Part shown: piece after piece, positions 42,279 through 54,000 of the stretch
Layout: each line of letters starts with the position of its first letter
Numbering within the stretch: the first letter of the stretch is position 1
Source: Sabellastarte sp. h YS-2021
Taxonomy: Eukaryota; Annelida; Polychaeta; Sabellida; Sabellidae
Direction: 5' to 3'
Assembly (NCBI GenBank): GCA_964017235.1
Contig: OZ024936.1
Location: 35,672,040-35,736,039, forward strand
DNA: 64,000 bases
Notes under the pieces: generated by a model
Seen by the model: only the letters and a program-made list of their open reading frames with translations
What the model was told of the DNA's origin: nothing
Database searches by the model: none
Translations under genes and position numbers: made by a program

Positions 42279-42299
42279 ATTCCTATTGGTACAGTCAAG

Positions 42300-42758
42300 T
42301 AGAGAGGAGGCAGGTCCCACTGTGCCACTAGGAAAGAACTAGAGAGGAAGCAGGTCCCACTGTACCACTAGGGAAGAACTAGAGAGGAAGCAGGTCCCAC
42401 TGTGCCGCTAGGAAAGAACTAGTGAGGAGGCAGGTCCCACTGTACCACTGGGGAAGAACTAGAGAGGAGGCAGGTCTCACTGTGCCACTAGGGAAGAACT
42501 AGAGAGGAGGCAGGACCCACTGTACCACTAGGAAAGAACTAGTGAGGAGGCAGGACCCACTGTACCACTAGGGAAGAACTAGAGAGGAGGCAGTTCCCAC
42601 TGTACCACTAGGGAAGAACTAGAGAGGAGGCAGGTCCCACTGTGCCACTAGGGATGAATTTGTATGTGGGGAAGAAGATGGGCAGGGCTGGGTCCAACTG
42701 TACCACTGGGGAAGAACTAGCGAGGCAGGTCCCACTGTACCACTAGGGAAGAACTAGG
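42300..42758 (-). repeat. 40-bp minisatellite, inverted arm
   Basis: The same unit in reverse orientation (GGCAGGTCCCACTGTGCC, ACTAGGGAAGAACTAGAGAG). The segment 42647-42757 is repeated at 44056-44166 beyond the inserted transposon. Confidence 0.92.
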
Positions 42759-44055
42759 GGCCGATTTCACGAAGGGACTTAAGCCTGTTTTGGGGCTTAA
42801 GTTTAAGACTTTGGTCTTAAATTCTGTTAAAAATGTGCTAAGTCAGCAGGCTTAGACTTAGTGGATTTCACAAAGGGGCTAAGTCCATGGATTTGCTAAG
42901 TCAGTGGACTTAGATTTAAGTCTGGTTAGTAGTGGGCTTAAATTTTGCAAAGAGGACTTAAATATGGCCGCCATAAACTTTTCTCCACTTCAAAATTTGA
43001 AAGGGCTGTAAAAAAAGTATAATTACACAGAACACCTTACTGAAGTAGTCTTTGGGAAGTTTATGTGTGGCAGCAAGGTTTTCCATTTCAAAACAGCACT
43101 TATCCTTAGATAAAATGCATCAAATGAAGGATATAAAAGGTCACATGACACAGAAAACCACTGTGGTTATATGATGAGCTTGGACTTAGCTAAGTCACCT
43201 TTGTGAAATCCATTTTAAGTCCCACACCTAGCTAAGACCAAAGTCTTAGGGCGGCTTAGATTGGGGAGTATTTTTTTTGGAAATGGTCGATTTCCGATTT
43301 CTCTGCATTATTTTCGGAGCATTTCTATTTTAAGAACACTTCTAAAGCTCTCCAAGGTTTCTGAGGGAAAGCTTTAGAAATCGTAAGTCACATGACAAAA
43401 AAACAATATGGCTGAAGATGATAAAAATATTTGTACTAAAAAATATTTCTTAAAAATGTATTGGAACTTGTATTAAAATATTTCATTATGTTATTTGGTG
43501 CAGCTTTAAAACAGTTACTGTCAGATTGGACAACAATCACTTTTTGAACTGCAAATGGTTTTCTTATAAACTGCTTTAAGACCTGTTGTTAAAACGTCCT
43601 TTCCCTTTATGTGATATATATGTTTGATAAAATAAAGTTAATGTAAGGTTCAGTAAAATCCCGGTTTTGTCTTGTAAAAATAGTACATGAATTTTGAAAG
43701 TAAAATAAAATTTGGTTGTCATTGGCAACGCTCAGGAATTTCCATAAAATATGCAAATTTTATCACCAAAAGTGTTTTGTAAAAGAATTTGGTTGTGGAC
43801 TGTCATTACAGAGTAATATATATATAAAATTTATAAAACTTCGGGGTGATGCTATTATAGATCATGTTAATTTTTAAATAATGCTTTTTTGATTTCCTCT
43901 AAACATTTCTTTTCATTAGATTCAAAACAGTATTTTTTCGGAAATAGATATTCTGTTTCCAGAAACAGAAGCTCCCAATCTAATCCAGCCTTAGATTTAA
44001 GTCCCTGACTTAGCCAATAAAGGGACTTAGTTTAAGTCCTTTAGTGAAATCGGCC
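42759..44055. mobile_element. MITE with GGCCGATTTCAC ends inserted in the foldback arm
   Basis: The ends GGCCGATTTCACGAAGGGAC and, reversed, GGCCGATTTCACTAAAGGAC are inverted repeats. Flanking ACTAGG on both sides (42753-42758, 44056-44061) is consistent with a 6-bp target duplication, although the host is repetitive. The interior is rich in GACTTAAG-type words and contains a nested element. Confidence 0.8.
43249..43990. mobile_element. Nested PIF/Harbinger-like MITE with TTA duplication
   Basis: TTA flanks both sides (43246-43248, 43991-43993). The ends GGGCGGCTTAGATTGGGGAG and, reversed, GGCTGGATTAGATTGGGAG are imperfect inverted repeats. The 3-bp TWA duplication points to PIF/Harbinger. 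AT-rich interior, no transposase. Confidence 0.72.
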
Positions 44056-44303
44056 ACTAGGGATGAATTTGTATGTGGGGAAGAAGATGGGCAGGGCTGG
44101 GTCCAACTGTACCACTGGGGAAGAACTAGCGAGGCAGGTCCCACTGTATCACTAGGGAAGAACTAGGACTATTTTCAATGAAATAATCATTGCTCTTTAC
44201 TGGGTCTCACTGTGCCACTTGACGTTTCTTAAACGGGTCTCACTGTACCACTGGCACCATTAGACCCAGGTATAATGGTGCCCTCTCCTCTGTCTTCGCT
44301 GAA

Positions 44304-44419
44304 CCAGGGGCCGTATTGACGAAAGGTCTTAGCCAAGTCTTAGGCTTAAGTTAGCAATATTTTTATACAAAAGTCAAGCCTAAGACTTGGCTAAGACCTT
44401 TTGTGAATACGGCCCCTGG
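44304..44419. mobile_element. Palindromic hairpin MITE (116 bp)
   Basis: Two 44-nt arms (44304-44347 and 44376-44419), reverse-complementary with about two mismatches, around a 28-nt AT-rich loop. The outer ends CCAGGGGCCGTATT and AATACGGCCCCTGG mirror each other. It abuts the foldback tip. Confidence 0.88.
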
Positions 44420-45285
44420 TCCTCGAAACGTTATTTATATTATCGCCCAAATCTCGTACCGGTAAAGTAAAAACTTAAAACTTAAAAGGGATAGTGACAG
44501 TCTACCGCGAATCCTCCATACCTCGAAACCTCCTGTAATCTACTTAAGTACCCTACATTTATGGGCGATAATGAAGTTGAACGAGCATTATTCACTGAGT
44601 AAATACACGATCACCTTCTGTTGAGCACTCTAAACAATAAAATTATACGTATTTTGACACCTTGCGTGAAGCTTATTCATATAATTTAGATAAATCATTG
44701 TTTGCATGAAACAGTCCTGATAAATAAAAAAATGAAATCTTTACACATCTACTGCAACGGCTTTTTAAAAAACAAATAATTGCTTACTGACCAAATACAA
44801 CAAGAAAGCTGAGGCCAATAACTGAATAACATTCAGTTAATGGCCATCACTGATGCAAAACCTAAACCACCTGTGAGCAGTGTATATTTATAACACTCCC
44901 TTCTTTTATCAACTATAAGATGTGAAATGAGATGAGTTTCTGGTAAATGTTTCATGGTGAAAGTATACACTGCAGTATCAAGTTTTATCTGGGCCAGCTA
45001 GCCTTTTTGTGTGTAGAAAGGTATATCAATTCAGAAAAGCTTCAGTTAACATTTGTTTTACTCGAAGTGCACACTTATTAACTTTAGAAATCTAAAATTT
45101 AGTTCATTTGTGTGAATATTTAATTTTAGCATATTATTTAACTATTCAAATAACATATAAAGAAATAGTCCAGAAGTCAAATAAATATTATATTATTTCC
45201 TGGTATTTACAAATATATAATCTCAAGCCTTCAACAGGGGTGTATTTTGTAATTGCTGAATTACACACTACAGGTTTAAGTTTTC
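44420..45285. other. No gene recognised
   Basis: AT-rich unique sequence without recognisable coding or repeat content. Confidence 0.45.
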
Positions 45286-45465
45286 TTCTGTTTTAATGTT
45301 ACTTTGAACACTGTATAATAGGTCATATCACGACAGGTAGTTTATGGGCAGAGGAAACCAGTACATATACAGTGCTGTCCTGTAAACTGCCAGCCATCAA
45401 TAAGAAACTACCATCTTTCCCAAATAGTGTCCTGGGTTTGAACCACCTACATCAGAGATGTAACT
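45286..45465 (-). mobile_element. Diverged tRNA-derived SINE
   Basis: Same family and orientation as 54231-54470: shared GGTCATATCACGAC, GGGCAGAGGAAACCAGTACAT, AACTACCA.CTTTCCCA and a B-box-like GGGTTTGAACC. The tRNA head is decayed and the tail lost. Confidence 0.7.
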
Positions 45466-45469
45466 ATTA

Positions 45470-46400
45470 TAATTAAGGTGATTCAACTCCAGACTATTGA
45501 CTGACTATTACCATGTTCTGTTCCCCCCACCCTTCCAATTTTCCATCTATCAGATCAGAGAAATATTAATTCACAGTATTAGATTATTTATGTGCATTTT
45601 AATGAGGTTTTTTGCAACACAAGTGCTGTGAACCAGTTCTGTCCAAAACAAGTGTGTCTAGAGGTTTCAATAAATGACCCAACATAAAAACTATGTGACG
45701 AGAACAAAGAAAATGATCAGTCACAATAGTATGTAAATAGTTGGTTATAATTTAGTTTTTACTTACAGTGCAGAAGTTGTTACTTGAGGATTCAAAAGCA
45801 CTTCTAAAATCACATGAAAATATTAACTTGACTCTTATTGGATATATTAACTTTTTTTAAAAAACTTACTTAACTCTGGTTTCATTATTTCCTGTAAACC
45901 TCCAGACTTTCATCTCTGGTGGTGGATTTAAATATATGATATAATTGAATAAATGATGATCCCTTGTTGCAATGTGACCTTATAATTATGATAAAAGTCA
46001 TATAAACACTCAACTTGGAGCCAAATTTTTGAAAATTTACATCTCTCTCCTTTTAGCTATTGATTTGCCTTGACCAAGGTTGTAAAATTGAATAACTGAC
46101 TATTTTTGAACAGCATCATTATCTAAATTTACTAGCCTCCGTATCTAGATATTAAAATTCAGCTGAGATCATGTACAGATGACCTTTGTGTCTAAGATAA
46201 ATGTGGATAAATTGAAGAGAAGAGAATAGTATGAGAGAAAAATATAGGTTATATTTGGATCATTTTGAAAAATCAGAAAAAAATGTTTTCTAGTTTCCTT
46301 TTGCTACTTATATAATTCTTAATTTTATCCTTCAATAACTATGTACAATTTACCATTTTAAACTGACAATTGCAAAAATAAATTGAGGAGACAAAAACAG
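45470..46400. other. No gene recognised
   Basis: AT-rich, no ORF or repeat of note. Confidence 0.45.
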
Positions 46401-46415
46401 ATATACTGTATACAT

Positions 46416-46947
46416 TAGTATAGGGATTGGTGCTCGATCTTTCAATATCGATCGATCATCCCACAGAACTGCCAATATCGACACTCACTACTAGTATTTC
46501 AATATCAAAATAACATACACCAAATAGACAAAAAAATTTTAAAATGCTTATTTTACAGCTTAAACGTATTTTTATTGCATAAAATCTTTAAAAAGACACA
46601 GTTTCAACAAATACAAAACGGTGTCAACTCTGCCGCCATCTTTGTTTACATTGTCAGTGACCTACTTCCGGTTTCACGGAAGAGAGCTAGTACACAGGAA
46701 AGCATAAAAGACCTGTTTTATGTAACTTTTGTTACTTTTCTTTATATTTGCTATTGCAGCAATGTATTTTTGGTGGATAAATAGCATGTTTTATTATTTC
46801 TTGAATTAATATGTTCACGTTTTTAAATAACTTGTATTATCGCTCACGGCTTACGTTACCGGTCCCGATATTGAAATATCGATCGATCCACCACCCTAAA
46901 TTTTTATTCGATATCGATCCTCAATATGGCTCTCGATCCCTATACTA
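46416..46947. mobile_element. hAT-like MITE (532 bp)
   Basis: Perfect 8-bp duplications GTATACAT (46408-46415, 46948-46955) flank the ends TAGTATAGGGAT and ATCCCTATACTA. Subterminal ATATCGATCGATC appears inverted near both ends. A 69-codon ORF inside has no recognisable domain. Confidence 0.88.
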
Positions 46948-46955
46948 GTATACAT

Positions 46956-47860
46956 AGCACTCTTTTTATTCCTGCATACACAGCCCCTGAATACATATGA
47001 TGCAAACACACCATATGTGACTGGTGAAAAGAGCCGAAGGAAGCAGTTGTAAATTTGAAATTTATCTCCTGTTATAAAAGCTTGTTTATGAAGTAAACAG
47101 ACTACTTTGGGTACTAATAGTACCAGATATATCTTTTAAATAGGCCAGAGTATCATATCCTGCATTTAACTCAGAAGTGAAAAAAAACACTGAAGTCATC
47201 CTTTAAAGACTGAACCGGATGAAATTTGAAAGGACTAACATTATGCTGGCTGACTGGCAATATTTTTGCAGATCCAGACCATCTTTCAGAAGGAATAAGC
47301 CATGGTGAAGCCCAAACTTGTTAAAAAATATAACCTAGATCTGATATACAGGTTATGACAACTGCATACAAGCAAACAGAGAGGCAAACACACAAAGTTA
47401 TCACTTACCAAGTTTTCACTAGATGTCAGCAGTCAGCAGAAAATTCAATAAAATATCATTTTGGTAACCTACTGTTATACTGCTGGTCATGCCCCTACAA
47501 GTTAATGCATTTAGCAAGATGGGTCCTGTCTGCCTCCTCTCTTCGTGCATTAAATTTCATAGAGTAAACGGTTACAAATCGATGTAACCATGAAAACATT
47601 GAAAATTGAAATTGAAAATCTGCTTTTCAGAAATATTCATAAGTCGTAAAATATATTTCTGTCGTGGATTTAATTATTAACCAATACTTTTCTACCAATT
47701 TAAATGGAAATCTATGCTCCCAAATCTGCATTGTTTATGCACATATGGTTAAGCGCATATGGGAACATAGTTTATTCAATCTGCATACGCATTGCGGATC
47801 TGCGATGCGGATAACTGCCAATGGAAATGTACACCAAGGTTGTATTTAGCATAGTCCCTT
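46956..47860. other. No gene recognised upstream of EFHC1
   Basis: AT-rich sequence with short ORFs lacking domains. It may hold distal regulatory sequence of EFHC1. An opposite-strand gene sharing the promoter is not seen. Confidence 0.4.
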
Positions 47861-47867
47861 AGGAAGA

Positions 47868-47902
47868 TCTCGCGAGAATTAAAACATTGTTTTCATAGCA
47901 AC
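47868..47902 (+). promoter_or_regulatory. EFHC1 promoter: TCTCGCGAGA element and RFX X-box
   Basis: TCTCGCGAGA at 47868-47877 is an exact copy of the palindromic core-promoter element bound by BANP/ZBTB33-type factors. GTTTTCATAGCAAC at 47889-47902 fits the RFX X-box (GTNNYCATRGNAAC), the hallmark of ciliary gene promoters. They lie 11 bp apart and 120-155 bp upstream of the EFHC1 start codon. The match is read directly; the function is inferred from the gene's ciliary role. Confidence 0.8.
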
Positions 47903-48021
47903 AAGCCACAGTAACATCAAAAGCCACAGTTGTGTTAAATTGTTTGCTCTTTTTCTGATGAAGCACATTATATAAACGTCTTGCAAAGTTACAATATCAT
48001 AAATATTGGTCGCAAAACAAA

Positions 48022-48069
48022 ATGGAAGGTTTACCATTTCTTCCAGGAAATTCATTCGAAGATCCAACG
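48022..48069 (+). CDS. EFHC1: EFHC1 coding exon 1
   Basis: Encodes 16 residues, [16 protein letters not shown], followed by the donor GTATGT. Phase 0. The start is supported by the conserved GLPFLPG N-terminus of EFHC1 proteins and by the promoter elements just upstream. Confidence 0.9.
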
Positions 48070-51000
48070 GTATGTATCGTATTTTTGATGAATCCTGTTT
48101 GATGGCAGACAGGTTGCAGGATTCTGTTTGAATCCGTCCAGTTTCACTGAGATAGTCATTAATTGTGGTCAATTTTTAGTTTACCGGTACCAGAAATGGG
48201 ACTTAATATAAAATCCTTTGATTTCTTTTTACTTTATGACAAAAAATATGCATACTTGCCTAAGACAATAAAAAAGTGTACTAGCTGTACTGTGTACACG
48301 GGTGGTCACTAAGATAAACGGTCACGAAGATAAACGGTCTTCAAAGTTTTCAAATTTAAATAGTGTAAATAGCAAAATCGCAGAAACTAAACAACAAAAT
48401 AGACTTAAACAATGCTTTTCATGATTTTGGTTTGTGTTATATTGTTGTTTAAACCTTTTAACTGTTTTTATGTGAGCATTTCTGAGGACCGTTTATCTCC
48501 GTGACCGTTTATCTTCGTGACCACCCGTGTAGTGATTGGTAGCGATGTGAACTGATTGGAAACTGATTCACCTGTGTATGTTGCTTATAACATAATTTAA
48601 ACCATCTGAAATTGATCTTAAATGTGCTTCAGGTCAAAGTTTGAAGGCTAGGCAATTGTGAGACTGCTGTCATAAAAAATGAGTAATGAGCATTTTTATT
48701 TTTTTTTAATTTTAAAAATCTAAAAAAGTTCTATGCGAGCCTTCTTAAATCCTTCAAATCCAAATACTCAAAGGATTTGACCGCAACTCTGGAAGAAAGA
48801 CTAAAAATATTGGACACAAACGAGAAATCTAAAGATATAACTTGCTTTTATCCCATATTTTATGAATTTGGGGACTTTTATTGAGATTGTGTTGACAGGA
48901 AAAATCATATTTAATTGGGGTGAACTAAAATGCGCAGCCATGAAATTGGTACGGTTTTGCATTGGCGGGCTGCCGATATACAGATTTTTGATACCGGCCC
49001 ATCCCTGCAAATAATGCACTTTTGTTCTCCATTCTTGGAATGAAATGTAGTTAAAACTGAAAATTGTGAGTTTCAGTCTCTGTTTGGTTCCACCAAACGG
49101 GGCATCGAATGGAGGCTCTGTTTGGTGATTAGACTGACTCCTGTTTGGAGTGTTGGTGGAGCATTCCCCAATTATATGTAACTGTTTGATTAATTTTAAA
49201 TTTACTTACATTATCACATATGGAAGATCTTGTACTGGTAAAGTAAAATTGCTTCCCATGAATTGTTATTGGTGCTTCCGGATTTACTACCTTGCTTCCA
49301 GTTATCAGCACCAGTTAATAAAAACTTCAGATTTCAGTAATGGCCACATATTTTGAAAGCATTTTGTTGTGTATTTATTCCATTCACTTTGGAAACAGTT
49401 CTGCCATACTTACTAAATTTGGAAAGGACTGTTTGCAAATTATGTAGATTTAATTCTACCTGGGGATAATTGGTAACCAGTGATAATTGGTAGAAAGGCA
49501 ATACTCATATTACTCCAAGCCCTCAGTCTCTTCACTAGCTTTCTGTCAAACAATGAATCATTTCCAAAGCCCTTGTTCCCAGATATGGCCACTGGAAAGT
49601 CGTAATATTTTACCCCATATGTGTCTTTGTATATATACTGTTAAAACAAGACACTGTAATCTGTAGATCTTCCTTAAGGTTCCCTATAGTTCCTCAATTC
49701 CAAATCAATTGTTCATTTCAACAATTGGTTGTCATATGATGCTGCAACAGTTTGGAATAATTTCCCACTAGAATTTTGAACTGCCCCTATTTGTTTATGT
49801 TTCAAGGGGCGACTTTAAAACCTATCTGTTTCCGAAGTCATTCCCTCCCTATAGTTCTTAACTACCTAACACAAGTGGTCTCCTTGGTCACGACCCTTAT
49901 CATGTTTCATGACTTGATTTATGTCTCATGTTTTGGATGGTGTGCCTAATTAGAATCTGCTAATTTGGAGGTTAAGTACTTGGATACCAGGGTTGGCAGT
50001 TTTTTTCCAAGGTGTTTTTTCCGCTTGTTTTTTCCCGTCCCGAAAAAAATAGGTTTTATCCACTTTTGGGCAAAACCGGAAAAACTCCCTTTCTTAGCTA
50101 AAAACATATACCGGTAGGCTTTGTTACTTTGTTTATATATACGAGATTTGTACCCAGTACATTTTTCCATTTTGTTGAAGTCTAACATCCAAGTCATTAC
50201 TAATTTATCACAGGATAGCAAAAGAGATTGCAAACCATATTGTAAACTTTAACAGCTATAAAGCTATGTTTGTGTGACATATTTGGTGGCCAGGAATACT
50301 GGACACAATTGCAATTGGGCATTTAGTAGCTAGTGTTCATTACAGCAGATGTCAACCACAAGAAACTGTGGGTTTCATAAACCCCTCAAAATGAGTTTTA
50401 TGTCAATTGCTTATATGAAACAGAAGCCCAGGGCATTGTAATGCCCTCTACCTCAAGAGTCATTGCACTCCCCATCTCTGGTCACTTCGTCAGGTAATTA
50501 TAAAGTCACAGCATGGCGCTGGAATAGTCTTCTAAGATTGACGAATGTCACACTTGAGTTATTGACAGATTATAGAAATAGTGAAATAAAAGATGACAAT
50601 TTCTGTGCACTCAACTGGAAAATTTGTTAGGTAGCTATTGTTACTTATGTCCTATAATTTCAGTCCCTCGTTATCAGACTCTGCCTTTTTACCCCGAATA
50701 ATTTAAAATGTTAATGTAATATTCACTGTTTTAACTATTTAAATGATAAACATTGATCCTGTGTACTTTTTACATTGTTTAAAGTAACTTATTTGCTTTC
50801 TAAGGCCCTTTGATCCCATGATAGTTAGTTTTTTTTTCATTTTTTCCGGTTTGATCCGGAAAAAAGGTGATCTTATCCAGTTTTATCTGCTGTCCCGGAA
50901 AAAGTAGGTGTTGTCCAGAAAAATCCCAACCTTGTTGGGTACCTGATGTCGATCGGTTAACTCCATACATATGGTATTCATAAATATAACCAAAATACCA

Positions 51001-54000
51001 TGTCCATATAAAATGAATGGTCATGATGTCAATCATATAGAGAAACTTAGAGAGGCAATTGTTTTCAGTTTATTGAGATCAAATTAACAAAAAAATTGTA
51101 AAATATTAGGTTACATTGAAAAACATAATCTCTTAAAACAAATAAACCAGCAAAATAGTGCAGGAAGTCTTATTTTTTTGGCAAAAAAAAAAGTCATTTG
51201 CAAGAATGATCATTTTGTCAATCACCTAGTACTATTGGGATCAACAAGATGAAACAGTTCTTAGATTATCAGCTATAAAATATAAATTGCAGACAGGTTT
51301 AATATTGGATGTATTACAACAAACTAAAGGTTTATTTCCGTATTGAGGTAATATTTTAGCTTTAGCTTTCAGAAAATGTAAAAATATAACTTTTTGGAAC
51401 ACAATGCTAAAAAAAAGCTTCTTTTAGGGAAATGGCAAATACCAAGCCATGTCAAGTTCTCAAATTCACACTTTTTTGCTAGAGATCCTAGTCAAATTTT
51501 ATACTCGTTCCACCATATTAACTGGTTTGATGTTCTGTTAAATACAGTAGAACCTCTATTATCTAACCGTCTTGGGGGAATAACAATTAGGCTGGATAAT
51601 AAAGTGGTTGGATAATAGAAGGGCTAAAATAACAAGCTTAAATGGAGTTGGGAGAGTAGGTTTGAGGTGGGATAATTGCAAATGGAGGTTTGATAATTGA
51701 TAGGGCATTAGGTATAACTATAGAGTATGGATTACTTTCATTGAGAGTTATTTTAAATAATGAAAGACATCAGCCATATTTTCAAATGCTATCCTAATGT
51801 TGGAATTACTAGTGCCTACTGCGTAGTAGTATTCAGGTTAAAGTAAAATTGCTGGACTGATATTGTCCAATATTACCTTTTTCAGAGGTTTTTTGGACTG
51901 GTGAGTGGTGATGCCCAAAATGAGATGGGTTTACATCAGTGTTTTGCACTGGGTGTGATATACATATTATTATCTTCATTTAATGTCTTATTACAGAAAT
52001 CAAAATATCACAGAAGTCATTCCCTGGGATTTAAAAATGGCTATGCTGTACAACCACGGCCAACAGTAGGCATTGGAGGGGTAGCAATTCCATACAATGA
52101 ATTGTCAGAACAAGAACTTGATGAATTGGCAAACTACAAGCCAACTTTAACTTATGGTCAGGCTAAGCAAGCCCCTCCAGAAGATTTTGTACCAGCTCAT
52201 GTGGCATGGGACAAGAAGGTATGTTTCTCATCTTGTACTGTAAATCTGCTCAAATTTTATCTCATTTTTTCCTGTTTATTTCCATATTTAAGCATTAGGT
52301 AGTAGTTTTTTTTTTGTAAAATATCATTTAAATATGATGTGTCAACTATCTCACAAAGACTTCTTGTTGTAACTACAGGTGCTGATGTTCAATGCATATT
52401 ATAAACAGACAGTACATGAATCACCAGCAGAGCATTTTCGTGTTCGTCCAGTAAATATCTATTACTACCTGGAAGATGACAGTATTTCAGTCGTAGAGCC
52501 ACATGTAGAGAACAGTGGTATGCCACAAGGTAGGTCATCATTTTGTATGTTACTAATCACTAACCCGATAAGCTATTGATTTATTCACCTGTTATTTAGT
52601 ATCTTATTTCTTGTGAAATATATTTTAAATAATAAATAATAATAATGATTATTATACCTCAAGTGATTTTTAGCCAATCAGATTGCAGTATTTGAGGGCA
52701 ATATGACATGATATTGCCCTTCGTCAATACGCATGCATTATGAATGTAAACAAGCTGGATGTTGTTTACTATATACCAGTATGTCATTGTCACATCACAT
52801 AATGGCGTACATAAAAAGGTAATAAAGCATCCAAAACTGAAGTTTCATGCAGACATGCATACATTGCAGAGTTCTTCAGTATATGTGAACAACAAGTGAC
52901 GGGGGAGGGGGAGTGATGTTAATTTTCTTCAGTCTCTTTCTAGAATAACTGAGTAGTGAATTACGTGAATGGAATTGCTTTGTGACATCACATTTTATTG
53001 CATGCTTAGCCAAAATTATTGTGTACTCCACATATAGTCTGACCTTGGCAAGTAATTGATTTTTTTTATCTGCTTACACTTAAGATTTGACTATACTGTC
53101 AAAGGAACTTTGGTTAACATAATACATGTAGTGCAAATAGCAGTAGATTGAAAAAAAAACATGGTAAGGAGAGCACTCAGAGATTGCATACCTCTGCCAA
53201 GGCACATAATTATATGATAAGTAAATGGGAAAATCCGGAATATTTTTTATTTTGTGAATCAAGAAGGTGATCCAGATCACTTAAAATTTAATAGGAATTA
53301 AGTTGGCCCAGACCCATTTTCAGATTGTTTTTTCAGGAAGATCCAACCAGTGTTATTTGGGTAATCCTGCTAACATACAAATAGACAAATGCTAATGAAA
53401 ATAATACATCCTTGGTGAAGGAATAAAAATGATTTTTTAGTCCCAAGACTGAAATTCCCCAAAAGCTGATTGAAGTTTATCAAGAACAGCAGGAAGATTA
53501 GATTTCTAATCAAGCAGGTCCATATTGGGACTCAAATTTGTCATTATATATCAGGGATTGTACATGTCTGATACAGGAGCTTGCGTTGTTTTAACTGGGT
53601 GCTTGTTTACATTTAAGATTTGACTATACTGCTTGTTGCACCATACCGGTCAGCATTTATGAATATAATTTATCATATTTTTAGGCAAGCTGATCAAGAG
53701 ACAGAGACTCCCAAAGAACGATGTTGGTGATCACTGGCACTGGAGAGATCTGAACAACGGAACAAATGTCACATTTTACGGCAAGATATTCCACATCTTC
53801 AACTGTGACAAATGGACCAGAGTAAGAATATTCACCTAAATTTCTCATTTTTGTTGTATTGTAAGCATAATTTTTTCTTAGCTAAAAAATAAAACACACA
53901 AAAATTAATAGTAAATGTGTGCAAAGCTGTTTGTGTGACACTAAAACCAGTAGGTTCAATCTACATGTGTTAAAATTACTAATAATTAAAGCATTTTAAA

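Larger units (their letters stand above)
40602..44302. mobile_element. Foldback-type element with minisatellite arms
   Basis: The tips are inverted: TCAGCGCTGAAAGGAGGGTG and ACCATTATACCCAGGTCTAAT on the left match, in reverse complement, GGTCTAATGGTG-type sequence with ACCATTATACC and TCAGCGAAGACAGAGG at 44245-44302. Inside each arm is the same 40-bp minisatellite in opposite orientation, meeting in a hairpin centre at about 42289. This is the architecture of foldback (FB/TU-like) transposons. No transposase ORF is visible, so it would be non-autonomous. The right arm is interrupted by a 1.3-kb transposon. The target duplication is unclear (possibly ACC). Confidence 0.75.

Noticed and set aside
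40755..42758. CRISPR-like direct repeats
   Set aside because: There are no unique spacers, the units are contiguous and diverged, the orientation inverts midway and the genome is eukaryotic. It is a minisatellite.
51901..51996. Start of the 133-codon ORF ([11 protein letters not shown]) as the EFHC1 N-terminus
   Set aside because: The conserved GLPFLPG N-terminus is encoded at 48022-48069 and splices in phase to 51997, where a good acceptor (TTATTACAG) lies. The part before 51997 is intron.
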